Origin: Agelas oroides
Taxonomy: Eukaryota > Porifera > Demospongiae > Agelasida > Agelasidae
Direction: 5' to 3'
Assembly: GCA_949130485.1 (NCBI GenBank)
Contig: OX422191.1
Span: forward strand, 3,659,754-3,723,753
DNA length: 64,000 bases
Below, piece by piece: positions 35,214 to 45,717 of the stretch (positions are counted from its first letter, which is position 1; the number at the start of each line of letters is the position of its first letter). Made by a program: the position numbers and the translations under genes. The notes beneath the pieces are model-generated. The model was not told the DNA's origin. It saw only the letters and a program-made list of their open reading frames with translations, and made no database searches.

Positions 35214-35690
35214 ATGCGTAACGTCCACAAGAAACGGGCGCGGGATAAGCAGAACTATCTGCGAAACAAAGAAAGCAAAAGGCAAGCGTCCCGTAACAAG
35301 TACTGGAAGAACCCGGAAAAACAAAGGGCATCTTCCCGGGCGTACTCTCTTACTAGTTATTGGAAGAACCCTGAAAAGAAAAGGGCATCTTCCCATACCC
35401 GTTATTGGGAGGACCCCGAGACCAAGAGGGCGTCCTCCCATACCCGTTATTGGGAGGACCCCGAGACCAAGAGGGCGTCCTCCCATACCCGTTATTGGGA
35501 GGACCCCGAGACCAAGAGGGCGTCCTCCCATACCCGTTATTGGGAGGACCCCGAGACCAAGAGGGCGTCCTCCCATACCCGTTATTGGAACAACAGAACA
35601 GGTAGACAGTCACGTAAATACCACAGTGCCTTAGAACAACCACTCACACACACATGCACATACCCAATTAGACAACAGTTACACCCATGA
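35214..35690 (+). CDS. Lys/Arg-rich repeat protein ORF inside pogo-like element
   Basis: 158 codons. The N-terminal part is basic (MRNVHKKRARDKQNYLRNKE). It is followed by seven degenerate-to-perfect copies of a 15-residue repeat of the form YWEDPETKRASSHTR; the last four are identical at the DNA level (45 bp each, about 35398-35585). The tail is short and unrelated. From memory, similar NPEKKRA-type repeats precede large transposon-encoded proteins in sponge and cnidarian genomes. No catalytic domain is present, so this may be the first part of a longer lost ORF or a non-functional relic. Alternative frames are also open because the repeat unit is a multiple of three. Confidence 0.4.
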   Translation: MRNVHKKRARDKQNYLRNKESKRQASRNKYWKNPEKQRASSRAYSLTSYWKNPEKKRASSHTRYWEDPETKRASSHTRYWEDPETKRASSHTRYWEDPETKRASSHTRYWEDPETKRASSHTRYWNNRTGRQSRKYHSALEQPLTHTCTYPIRQQLHP

Positions 35691-35821
35691 TTCCATTGTC
35701 AAGTGGATAAGTCCAAACAGCTAACATCCTCCAGAAATCCATCAACATCAACAATAAACTACATAACAAGTCATTTCACTTGGGGTGTGGTTACACGACA
35801 ACAAAAAAACAACAACAGAAA

Positions 35822-36503
35822 CAAGTCACAAAAAAGTTTGCCAAACGCAAACAAGCACATGTAGGGATGAAATCCTCAAAAACCAACCAAACAAGACAGG
35901 AACGACACCACAATACTTTTACACCATCCCTACATCTTGTGCCATTTTGCCACCTGTACACAACACAAAACCCTCTACATTTGTAATTATTAGCCCACAC
36001 CAACCACAAACAAACATAGTACTTCACTCCATTCAACTATCTCACAAAATAACCCATCCTTCACAAAGCATTACAAAATTACCACTACTCACTTCACAGC
36101 CACCTGTATACAAGACAACCCATATCTATCATGCTAAACAGGCATAAAACTTAACAACATAATGCACATTCCAACATACCACACACACTCACCACTCCTC
36201 ACTCACTCCATACCTTCTACACACAACTTGGACCATACCTGCTACACTCAGTAGCAACCACCAACAACACAACATACTCACTATGCACAACACACCCACG
36301 CCACACCCTTCCATCTACAAGACAACCCTCTTCTACACACAACTAAAAAACAAATACAAACACACAGTTTTGGCAAAATGGCACAAGATGTAGGGATGGT
36401 GTAAAAGTATTGTGGTGTCGTTCCCGTCTTGTTTGGTTGGTTTTTGAGGATTTCATCCCTACATGTGCTTGTTTGCGTTTGGCAAACTTTTTTGTGACTT
36501 TAT
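35822..36503. mobile_element. Foldback element nested in the pogo-like element
   Basis: Inverted arms of about 130 bp (35822-35952 and 36368-36503) pair over GTTTGCCAAACGCAAACAAG and ACACCATCCCTACATCTTGT. The centre (35953-36367) is A/C-rich and non-coding. Confidence 0.8.
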
Positions 36504-36595
36504 AAATACTCTCCCTGAAATATGGACACCTCACTAATCAGGACAATTATTTTGGTCCCAAGGGTGTCCGTATTTGAGAGGTTCCACTGTACTAC

Positions 36596-36904
36596 GGGAA
36601 GAAAAACCGTGTCACGAGGAGAAATGGTCTGGTGAACTAAGTCGAATTTCTTGGGCTTGCACACACTTTTGCGACAGTGTCACCTAGCAACGTTCAAAAC
36701 ATTTTACGCCAAACCCGCTCAAAAAAGGTACAGATACTCGAGTAGATTTTAAGATTTTTTACTGTTGTAAGGGAAGTGCTACGTAATAATTACCGATCTC
36801 ACAATCTCATTGGGGAATAAGCCCAAGGAATTCGACTTTGTTCTATTTTTAATTCACCAGACCGTTTCTCGCCGGGAGGCATGCGCAGGCTGGGCACGAG
36901 ACTA
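36596..36904. mobile_element. MITE with GGTCTGG / GGGCACGAGACTA ends, copy 2
   Basis: Abuts the right end of the pogo-like element. Interior is closely similar to 3879-4201 (AAGTCGAATTTCTTGGGCTT, GGAAGTGCTACGTAATAATT). The left end has decayed. Confidence 0.7.
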
Positions 36905-36940
36905 TTGAGTCTTGACCAGCAGGCATAACGCATGGATGAC

Positions 36941-36994
36941 TAGCCTCGTACCCAGGCTCCTCCCCTGCAGGGGAGGAGCCTAGGTACGAGGCTA
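36941..36994. mobile_element. Near-perfect 54-bp hairpin with TAGCCTCGTACCCAGG tips
   Basis: TAGCCTCGTACCCAGGCTCC pairs over its whole length with the right half, leaving almost no loop (CTGCAG centre). It is the shortest and most perfect member of the shared-tip set. Confidence 0.8.
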
Positions 36995-37750
36995 CGGATG
37001 AGAGGGTGGGGTCCGGGGACGAGACTAGCTTCTCAACTCACGATTTCGCTTGTGAGCTTGCAGAGCAATGCCGTGGTCTTTGGTCTGGGAACGAGATAAG
37101 TCAAGTCAATATTCATCGTAAAGCCCAAGTGGACACGTGTACATAGAATAAGAGAGGTGCAAGAATACAGTAACAAGGAACGTTAGAAAACAAAACACAC
37201 TGCAAACAGACAGTACTGTGGCTGGGAGGATGAGTTACAAATTTGTGAGTTATAGAGCACAGTAACAGTCAGTGGGTGTTATAAATGTTCTTAAATTTGG
37301 GTAGAACCTCAATTTGTGAGTTGCTCAGCATAGTAACCAGATCAGCAGCACCAATCTTCGGTAGATGTAGCTCCTTCCAGTGCTTCTCTAGAATGTGGTC
37401 AATGAGTCTGATTTCTTTCAGAGGTCCAGCATCGCACAAGTGGCATGGGCACTGTCCTTCACCACGGTGACCCAATGCTCTGCTGAGCATTTGCAGACCA
37501 GACACAGCCTTCAAACCCATGCAACTCAGATGTCAGATCCCACAACCTGGACCAACCAACACTCTTCGCAACTTCCACTATGAGGGGGGCCTTCTCACTA
37601 CATATGGTTTAAAAGCAATTTAGACACAGTTAACAGCAAGGGACTGCCTCGTAGGGATTGGCGCATGCGCAGTGGACCTGCGCTCATCCACATGTTCTAC
37701 GCTACTCCGACAGCAGTGCCAGATTTTCTTTTCTCTCTCCCTGAGCGACC
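36995..37750. other. Unassigned stretch with a C2H2-like minus-strand ORF and element 5' flank
   Basis: An 83-codon minus-strand frame (37520-37269) contains CPCHLCDAGP and, further on, HILEKHWKE, a C-x2-C...H-x4-H spacing that could be a zinc finger from a transposon ORF. No family was recognised. About 37620-37750 is probably the 5' leader of the DIRS-like element. Confidence 0.35.
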
Positions 37751-39077
37751 ATGTCCAAGGAAGGACCACCCGACCCGTCGTCCGTGTTCAGTAGCGTCCC
37801 AGTTGCCGACCTGAAGGCAGTGCTGAAGGACTCCCTCGCTGAGATTCTCCGGGAAAACCCATCGCTTCTCCGTCCTTCCGAGGATGCAGGATCTAGATCA
37901 TGTTCGGGTAAACCGTCACGTCAGTGTCTTGTTTTATGGTTCGTTGGTGTTTGCGTGTTGTTTTATGCACCGAGTGATCCCAGTGTGGAAGAGGCGCAGT
38001 GGTGTGCAGGCCGGTGGCGGGCCTTGCCGTCCGGCATGTCCTGTCTGTTGCCTATAATGGCGTCTCCCCTCCATGTTGTCTACGCAGGGCGTGGCCTGGG
38101 TCTTATGTCGGACCCAACGGTGGTGGCAGAGCTAGAGCTGCCGGTTGTTGATGCTCCACCTGGAGGGCAGGTCCCCCCACCAGCGGCGGACATGGAAGGA
38201 GAGAAAGAAGAGTTGGGGCCGGAGCGAGAGCGAAGACACAAGACCCAAGGGGTCAGGCGAGGAGGCCGTGGCGCAACCATTTGTCCTGAGTGACGGCTTG
38301 GCCCCAGTACCAGCTAAACTGGTGACAAGGATTCTAAGAGGCGATTTTGTTGATATGGCAAAACTCCTCCGTGACAACCTGGAGGCGCAGCAACGGGGAA
38401 TTATACAGGAATCGTCAACCATATCAGGTGACATCAAGAGGGGCTGACAGGAGATTCCAGACTTGCTAAGCTAGGTACAGTGTTTTGGAACCTACATGGC
38501 GGTTATCACCAGCGCACAGCCAACTAAGTCAAAGGAACTCCTGGCCTACCAAACCCTCATTGTCCAAGAGGCTCGGCGGTGTGGTGGTAGGGGCTGGCTG
38601 GCATACGACACAATGTTTCGGCAGCAGGCGGCGGGCAATCCAGAGGTGGACTGGTCAAAGTTGAATCCAACCCTTTACGCAGTCACATTTCTGGCCCAAT
38701 CAGGTTCGGGGAGAAATTGCGTGCTCTGTATGGAGTCGGACCACAGCGAAGAAGACTGCGCCCTGGCAAAAGGGAAAGTGGGTCCACCCATCCCAAAGAC
38801 TTCCTCCAGTTGGGATACTCAGCGAAGCGGAATGGAAGCCACAAGTCGTCCGCCAAAGGGGAAGTCAAGGATGGTCTGTTTCGCCTGGAATCAAGGGGAA
38901 TGCTCCTTCCCCTATTGTCGGTACCGGCACACCTGCATCAAGTGTGGGGGTGAGCACCATATTATTCACTGCCATGCCTGGGGTGCAGATCGGGAAGGCT
39001 GGCGCAAGCAGGGTCGGGAACCCCAAAGCCGGGACCGTCAAGGGCGAGACCCACAGGGCAGGCAGTTGGCGCACTAG
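37751..39077 (+). pseudogene. DIRS/Ngaro gag-like ORF with zinc knuckle, frameshifted
   Basis: Begins MSKEGPPDPSSVFSSVPVAD and continues in a second frame (about 38265-38447, FVDMAKLLRDNLEAQ) and a third (38496-39077). The third contains SKELLAYQTLIVQEARR and LAYDTMFRQQAA, the usual gag block of DIRS/Ngaro elements. It ends with cysteine/histidine motifs CFAWNQGECSFPYCRYRHTC and CGGEHHIIHCH, a zinc-knuckle-like RNA-binding region. At least two frame changes separate the pieces. The upstream insert 37905-38140 looks foreign to gag. Confidence 0.8.
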
Positions 39078-39262
39078 TGGACTTGGCTGGTGGGCAGTCA
39101 TGTACCGGCAGCTGTGCTCATGACTTTATCATAGCTAGTCCTGTACTGTGTTTTGTGACTTCTTTATCCCTTTGTGGAAGTCATTTGTGGTTTTGTTTGC
39201 AACGTACTGGAATGTCATGATCTCTTACATCACCTGCGTATTCAGGGTTGTGGTTATGTATA

Positions 39263-40314
39263 CAGTGGAACCTCTTTATAACGGACAAGTTGGTGTAGGA
39301 GGGTTTGTCCGTTATAAAGAGGTGTCCTTTATTGGGAGGTTGGTTCAAGAATGCATCTGTAACCCATATAAAGTATTATTATCATGTCATGAAGTATATA
39401 TGATACATGTGCACAGTTGACATTGAGTTTCAAATGTCGTTTTCATCAGTGTCCTCAGCTCTTGAAAAAAATTGTGTGAGTGTGGTTTGATGCATGGCAG
39501 AGATGTGATGAGCTGCAACTTCAGTGAGCAGTGCACTCATCTTTGTGGCCATTTCCAGGCAATTGCGACTCTCTAAAAAATGCTGTACATGTTCAAGTGT
39601 CTGAATGGCTTCTTTAAAGTCCTTTATTACAGGTACAGGAGGATCCAAGTCAACATCACTCTCGGGATCTGAATCTTCTTCAGTAGGGGTCATAGTATTT
39701 TCTTGTGTCATGTATATGCTCCTCTGAGGATCCATTTGAAGATGTTGATGAAGCAGCTTCTCTGGCACCCCTTATCTCAGCTGCAATGGGGACTCAAGAT
39801 GCCTGTTCTGTATCTGATTATGTTAATGGTGACAGTGAGCTTCCAGTTTGCACAGACCTGGATAATGACCATTGGGAGGACAACTTTATGGATAGCTTAT
39901 GTAGACTCCGTGCAGTTATCACGTGACTGATTTCACTGAAATATCTGGTTCTCGTTTGAGAAGTAAACTTTCTCCAACCACTGGGTTCCAAATGTCTTGA
40001 TATGCGTGATATCCTCGGATATATGAGTCAAACTCCGTTACCTCCATAGCTCGCTCCATAGCTACGATAAATCAGACGGCAAATTCAGTAAGACCACGCC
40101 CCAACCACGCCCCTTGTCCGTTACAAGAGGTCAAATTGTATTAGCCTAGGTCTAATGGTGCAAGAAGCTTGTCCGTTGTTCGGAGTTAGGAGGTGTCCAC
40201 TATTCGGGAGGTAAATTTACACTAGCTCTATGTGAAATCAGTTGGTGCAAAAGCTGTTGTCCGCTAGAGGGAGGTGTCCGCTATTTAGAGAGTCCGTTAT
40301 AAGAGGTTCCACTG
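39263..40314. mobile_element. pogo/Tigger-like element inserted in the DIRS element
   Basis: A 1052-bp element, CAGTGGAACCTCTTTATAAC to GTTATAAGAGGTTCCACTG, with TA on both sides. It interrupts the DIRS element between gag and RT, so it is the younger insertion. It carries only the end of a transposase ORF (39768-39430, minus). Confidence 0.88.
39430..39768 (-). pseudogene. C-terminal remnant of a pogo/Tigger-type transposase
   Basis: 112 codons. Acidic region (TPTEEDSDPESDVDLDPP), then a helical region, ending HQTTLTQFFSRAEDTDENDI. A Gln-Thr-x-Leu-x-x-Phe-Phe tail of this kind is common at the C-terminus of Tigger/Jerky-type transposases. The DDE catalytic domain is absent, so the element is non-autonomous. 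Confidence 0.6.
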
Positions 40315-40385
40315 TAATCATATAACCTGTACCCACAGGCGGGGCCAGTCAACAGCTGTTAGACAGCTGTGGGTGTTACATCTAT

Positions 40386-41107
40386 ATGGGTGATCTGTCC
40401 CAGCTGGAGGGGAACATTCCTTTATCACCAACAACTGTGCCACCCATCCTTGGCTCAATTTCCACACCTTTGAAGTGGGGGGCATGGGCAACTGAGCTGG
40501 AATCACATCCTGATCAAGAGTATGCCTGGTATGTTGTGGCAGGTATCAAGCCGGGCTTCAGGATCGGATTCAATTACGCTGTAACAGTGCAAAAAGCAAC
40601 ATGTTCTCTGCGGTCCAGCATCCCCAGCCCATTGAGGTGTACCTTTCCAAGGAAGTGGCAGCAGGCCGGATTATTGACCCTGTACCCGCTGATGTGGAGG
40701 ACATCCATGTGAGTCATTTTGGCATAATTCCCAAGCCACATCAACCAGGGAAGTGGCGCCTTATCACTGATTTATCCCATCCCCGTGGCTCTAGCGTTAA
40801 TGATGGTATCGACCCCCAGTTTTGTTCTCTTTCTTATGTATCTGTTGATGATGCTGTTCGCACCATTTGGCGTCTTGGTGTAGGCACAGTCCTAGCCAAG
40901 TTTGACCTCGAAAGTGCATATCGGCAGATCCCAGTGCACCCACAGGACCGCTTGCTTCTGGGCGTGATGTGGAGAGGTCAGCGTTATGTCGACGGAGCCC
41001 TCCCTTTCGGATTGAGGTCTGGACCAAAGCTGTTTAATGCAGTGGCGGATGCCCTACTATGGATAATGGGCAGCATGGCGTTAAGGAAGCTAAGCTCTCT
41101 CGCCTAA
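40386..41107 (+). pseudogene. DIRS-type reverse transcriptase, active site deleted
   Basis: Two overlapping frames. The first (40386-) has the pre-RT block HPDQEYAWYVVAGIKPGFRI. The second (40601-41107) has the RT core FGIIPKPHQPGKWRLITDLS, AKFDLESAYRQIPVHPQD and LPFGLRSGPKLFNAVADALL. The sequence then jumps directly to the thumb region, so the YxDD motif and about 60 residues around it are missing. The enzyme cannot work. Confidence 0.88.
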
Positions 41108-41660
41108 AAGGGATGATTTCTACATGGAAAGGTCGGAAGAGTTGCCGAAAACGAGATCTCCTTTCCCTAATTGGTCAGCTACAGCATGCGTGCCGGGTGG
41201 TCCGAGCGGGTTGGACTTTCCTAAGGAGAATGATTGATTTGTCCACGGTGGTAGTAGAGTTACATCATCACATTCGACTCAACAAAGGATTCCGGTCCGA
41301 CTTATACAATGGTGGGATCTCTTCTTGGAAGGCTGGAATGGCGTGTCGATGTTTGCCAGCCTAGCTCGAAGCTCAACTGCGATGGTGCTGACATCAGATG
41401 CATCGGGATCATGGGGGTGTGGTGCATTTGAGTCGTCTGGAAAGTGGTTTCAGATTCCCTGGCGTGGGTCATTGGAAGGGGTGCATATAACAGTGAAGGA
41501 ACTCCTGCCTGTGGTAGTGGCTTGCGCCCTGTGGGGTAGCCACTGGAGGGGTATGACTGTGTGCTGTCGCTGTGACAATGCTGCCGTGGTGGCCATCCTG
41601 AGATCAGGCACATCCAAGCACTCTCTTGTTATGCATTTACTGCGATGCTTGTTCTTTTTT
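41059..41660 (+). pseudogene. DIRS RT thumb and RNase H region
   Basis: Starts SRLKGMISTWKGRKSCRKRD and LLSLIGQLQHACRVVRAG, the post-RT block of DIRS/Ngaro. A frame change near 41330 leads into an RNase H-like domain: LTSDASGSWGCGAF (first Asp), KELLPVVVACALWG (Glu), CRCDNAAVVAIL (second Asp). The end of RNase H is lost near 41650. Confidence 0.82.
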
Positions 41661-41749
41661 GTGGCGTATCACCAGATCTATCTCGGAATAATATTCCTCT
41701 TTTCTTGCAGCTGGTACCAACAGCTCAACCCCTGCCCACACCCCCCCCC

Positions 41750-42772
41750 TAGCAGGACTGTTCGAAGCACTGGTCCTCAAGACACCCGACTGGACGTCCG
41801 ACCCATGGATGACCGTGCTGCGTTCTACTTTGCCGAAGGATTGGCAAGCTCCACCATAAAGACATACCGTTCTGGTCAGGAACGTTTTCTGAAATACTGT
41901 CAGTCAAATAACTCTGTGGCATTCCCTGTTACTGAGGTTGTGTTGTGTGGTTTTGCTGCTCACCTTGCTGATGTGGGTTTAAAGCATCGGTCCATTAAAA
42001 CCTATATGTCGGGGGTCCGTTTTTTCCGGATTAAGGCGGGGTGTAATGACCCGTTCCAGGGTGCACAGATGCCTCGGCTGGAGTACGTGATGAGGGGCAT
42101 TAAGAAGAACGAAGCGAAGACGGGTAGCGGCAGCAGGGAACGCCTTCCTATCACCCCGGTTATCCTGAGACGTCTCTGGGGGGTGTGGTCAAAGTCGGGG
42201 GGTGAGCGAGATACGAAACTGATATGGGCTGCCTGCTGCTTGTGTTTTTTTCTCTCGCTTTTCTTCGAGCGGGAGAGCTCACCGTCCCGACTGGCAGCTC
42301 CTACGACCCGAGCGTTCACTTGAGTGTTGGAGATATTGCGGTTGACCACTCCAGTCGTCCGTCATTCGTGCGGGTCACGATCAAGCAGTCGAAAACTGAT
42401 CCGTTCCGGAAGGGAGTTGATCTCTTTATTGGAAGGACGGGCACCGATCTTTGTCCGGTGGCGGCTCTACTCGATTACCTGCAAGCAAGAGGAACTTCCC
42501 CGGGTCCACTTTTTTGTTTTGCGGACGGGCGCCCCCTCACGAGACAGCTTTTCGTCGTCCTGGTGCGCGACGCTCTCCAGAGGGCGGGTATCGACCAGTC
42601 AAAGTACTGTGGACACACCTTCAGAATCGGAGCTGCGACGACGGCAGCGGCCAAAGGGATAGAGGATTGCATCATAAAGACACTGGGAAGGTGGGAGAGC
42701 TTAGCCTACCTGCAGTATGTTCGACTACCAAGGGAGCAACTGGCGGGCTACTCGAGTCTGCTGGCGGCATGA
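41750..42772 (+). pseudogene. DIRS/Ngaro tyrosine recombinase, frameshifted
   Basis: The N-terminal (SAM-like, core-binding) part is in frame 41325-42323, with LASSTIKTYRSGQERFLKYC and HRSIKTYMSGVRFFRI. Catalytic part in frame 42224-42772: first Arg in FLRAGELTV, Lys in IKQSKTDPF, HTFRIGAATTAA (His-x-x-Arg), and GRWESLAYLQYVRLP (Trp and nucleophile Tyr). All catalytic residues of the R-K-HxxR-W-Y set are still present; only a frameshift near 42240-42260 separates the two halves. The preserved active site suggests fairly recent death of the element. Confidence 0.88.
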
Positions 42773-43400
42773 GAGGACTGCTCGATATGTCGGGTCTAGG
42801 TTAGACAGATAGCCGTTATGTATGTGTCCTGCTTGTTATCCTGTTCCTAATTCCCTGAGTTTTTCCTGGTCTAGTTGTGTTTTAGGGATTGGTAGGTTCA
42901 ATGGGGGGAAGCCAGGGGCTTCCTTTTGGGACCGGACTGGAGGTGACATCACCTCCAGTGCTCCTTCCCCCATGAACAACCTTTGAGGTGGGGGCAGGAG
43001 TGCGGCCTATGTCCTCACTTCCGCCAACCTACATTGGGGGTGTCCCCAGTGGTCACACACCCCCTAGTTGGTGGTCTGGTGCAGGAAGTCCTGGTAAGCT
43101 GTTAATGCTATAAAGACGCTGGGTAGTCATAGAGCTCCTTGCTGTGATAAGCATCAGTTTCGTACTAAAATTACGGTGAGTACTCAAACCGTTTTCGAGA
43201 TATCATTGTTGAACATAGTGGTCAAGAAAGAAAGAAAGAATACTTTCGCTACCGCACACTTTGCGTTTAGCTGCCTTCCGCGAGGCTCTTGGGCAACTAT
43301 ATCAGTCTTGATGATCACAAAGGCACTCAAAGAGGAAGCCTGAGCGCTTAAAGCATCTGTATTGAAGTTATACGGCTTTTAAATATTGCGCGTCCGCGCT
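42773..43400. other. 3' part of DIRS-like element and spacer
   Basis: Contains the palindrome GGAGGTGACATCACCTCC (about 42936-42957), a GGGGTGTCCCC palindrome (about 43035) and an (AAAG)n stretch near 43222-43237. No gene. Confidence 0.45.
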
Positions 43401-43533
43401 ATCCCTACAGAACAAATGGGTGTGATTGTCACTCAAAATGGCGGGTGTCCGTACCCTTGTCTGAGGCGTTTTGCTTCTGTTTGTGTCTAGTTTAGTTTGG
43501 ATGCCCTGAGCTCGATAGAGATGGAGTCTTGGC

Positions 43534-45110
43534 TTGAGCGGTGAGCTGTCAAGGGGCGAGTTTATTAGGAAGCTCAATGGCAGGTCGTCGCAGGAAGTCT
43601 GTGAGCTGAGAGATGAGATCTTCAACGAGGTAGTTGGCAAGGATTTAGCCAAAGATGGAGACAAGCTGGTGATGAGACGCAAGATAGGAGGCAGGAAAAC
43701 CCTGAGTGAAGGAGAAGCATATGGAAGATGTCTGGGCTCTGGTGGGCGCCATTACGAGATGCGAGCAAGTGCCACGCACGTTGCTGAAGAATGGCAAACG
43801 CTCAAAGAAGGAGCTGCTGATGTCTCAAGAGAGGGAAAGAGAGAGAGATACTGATCCAGGAAGGAAAACTGCAGGTCAGGACAGGCAGGGTAGGTCGGAG
43901 ACTGGGAGGAACGTAAAAGTACAGTGCATGGCGGCCTCTGAAGTGTGTGATGTCAATGGTGATAAGGGGCTAGGAGGTATCAGTGGGGTTGATGTGATTG
44001 ACAACAGTGAGCAACCTCTGGATGCTGACAGTCAGGTTTTCAGATCCACCATTATAGGAAGTATTAATGTTTTGAAAGAGGATGTGTCCAACCTAAAAGA
44101 CGATATGAGGCAGCTGAAGAAAGATTATGGTGGTGTCCAGCCTTCTCAAACTGGCAGTTGTATACCCTTTAGATGGTTGTATGTTGGGGTAGATGCCAAT
44201 GAGACAGGCTTTGGGAAGACACAACTTGAGGCGCTACTGGGCTGCAGGGTAGTGAAGTATGTGCACCTTGAGAACTGCTTCACCAATGCCTTTAAAGTGA
44301 AAATCAGACAGACAGATCTAGAAAGAGCTCTAGAGAGTGGACATACGCCAGGTTGTAGGGTGCATGTGTGGAAAAACTCTGTTGGTGGAGCTTCACATAT
44401 TGAGAGTCTGAAAGCTAGTGACAATGGAGGAGCAGGGGTTGACTTGGGATCACCAGGGGAGAGAGCTTGTGATGTAGGAGGACATGTTTCTGATCTGTGC
44501 ATTTCCTGTTGGAACTGTAGAGGGCTTTGGAGTAGTGTACCATACATTGAGTCCCTCTTAGGGGAAGGCGTGAAAGGGTTGGTTCTGGCTGAGCACTGGC
44601 TGTGGCCCTTCGAGCTGAACAAGCTTAGTGAAATCAATGATAACTTTGAGGCTGTAGGGAAAGCTGATGTGAGAGGTAGCAGGGGATCTGGGGGCATATA
44701 GGTATGCTGTGGCACAAGGAGCTGAAGGATACCCCAATCAGTGGCATCAACTCTGATCGCATCTGTGGTATTAGTTTCAGCCAGGGTAGCAGTGACAATG
44801 TCATGTCTGTGAATGGTGTGTATCTGCCATGCCTATAGATCTGGGCATAGATTGCTACAGGGAGCATTTGGTAGAATTAGAACGTGTGGTGTCTGAATGT
44901 GAGACGTTGGGCTCTGTAGTGATACTTGGTGATTTTAATGCCCAGTGGATGGCAGAAATATTCAGGGAGTAGTGTTACAGGAAGTCTTGGACAGGAATGA
45001 CCTTACAGATGTCTCCTCGGGCTGCACAGCTTCTGGCCCAAGCTACACCTACTGTAGTGGTAGTGTGCACACAAAGATTGATTATGCCCCGATGAATGTT
45101 GGTGCATCTT
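43534..45110 (+). pseudogene. LINE ORF: coiled coil, RRM-like region and AP endonuclease start
   Basis: The main open frame is 43706-44701. It contains a helical segment INVLKEDVSNLKDDMRQLKK (coiled-coil-like), then RWLYVGVDANETGFGKTQLE and a following region that could be an RRM-like fold. Next comes an endonuclease start, LCISCWNCRGLWSSVPYIES and VLAEHWLWPFE. After a frame change, further endonuclease pieces follow: YREHLVELERVVSECETLGS and VVILGDFNAQW (44920-44950), then SYTYCSGSVHTKIDYAPMN. The motif order is that of the exonuclease/endonuclease/phosphatase fold of LINEs. Clade (CR1, L2 or other) cannot be decided. Confidence 0.72.
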
Positions 45111-45716
45111 CACGATAGCCTTCAAGTGCACCCTCCCCTTTTGCTCTGTCCCAAGGAACCTTCATTTCCCCTCAGGCAGCAGGCACCCTTAAACTTAATC
45201 ACAATGGGCAGGTGGTCAGATGTGTTAAGGTCCACCATGCTTCTGGTCTCCACAGAAGACAGCAAGGATGCAGTGAAAAATAGGCTAACACCATTTCTGA
45301 ACAGTGTCTACAGTAGTGGGCAAGAGATAGGCAGTGAAATAGGGCAGGTATCTAGCATCCTTGTAGAGTGTGGGCTGCAAACTCTCCCACTGACCAATGG
45401 AAGGAAAAGCCACAGATGGAAGGATGAGGTTCTTAACAACCTGTGTGCTCTGAGTAAGAATGCACGGAAGGTGTGGGTGAAGGTAGGGCGACCTCCCAGT
45501 GGGCCAGAGTTTGATGAAAAGTGTAGGTTGAGGCGTGAAGTATGGAAGAGATTCTGTGCTGGTAAGGCAGAGAGGCTGAGGATTAGGAGGAGGGATCGGA
45601 TGTATTGCATCCTCAAGAGGCTGAAAAAACAGGCTGTTGATGGTCCGCATCAGGTACTGCCATCTTCCAATGACTCCATGAACAAATGCAGTATATGCTG
45701 CATGGGGTGCGTGTGA
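45096..45716 (+). pseudogene. LINE endonuclease-RT linker fragment
   Basis: A 206-codon frame with WSDVLRSTMLLVSTEDSKDA, WKDEVLNNLCALSKNARKVW and REVWKRFCAGKAERLRIRRR. Such basic Trp/Arg-rich stretches lie between endonuclease and RT in LINEs. Followed directly by another element, so the RT is lost. Confidence 0.6.
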
Positions 45717-45717
45717 G

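Larger units (their letters stand above)
34508..36589. mobile_element. pogo/Tigger-like element with internal repeat ORF
   Basis: Starts CAGTGGAACCTCTCAGGACA and ends GAGAGGTTCCACTG, with TA on both sides. This is the TA target and CAGTGGAACCTCT terminus typical of Tigger/pogo elements. Subterminal GGACACC motifs occur at both ends. No transposase is visible. It carries the repeat ORF at 35214-35690 and a nested foldback. Confidence 0.8.
37751..42772 (+). mobile_element. DIRS/Ngaro-like tyrosine-recombinase retrotransposon, degenerate
   Basis: Order of parts: gag-like ORF, reverse transcriptase, RNase H and tyrosine recombinase. This order and the recombinase in place of an integrase define the DIRS superclass. 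The copy is dead: there are frameshifts in gag, RT-RH and the recombinase, a deletion removing the RT active site, and a pogo/Tigger-like insertion at 39263-40314. The terminal repeats (split direct repeats in Ngaro) could not be identified. Downstream, 42780-43200 probably contains 3' non-coding sequence of the element, including a GGAGGTGACATCACCTCC palindrome. Confidence 0.88.
43400..45716 (+). mobile_element. Truncated LINE-type non-LTR retrotransposon
   Basis: Contains an ORF1-like region and the start of an apurinic-type endonuclease, then a linker region, but no reverse transcriptase. It stops where the minus-strand element begins at 45718. Frame is broken several times. Confidence 0.75.
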
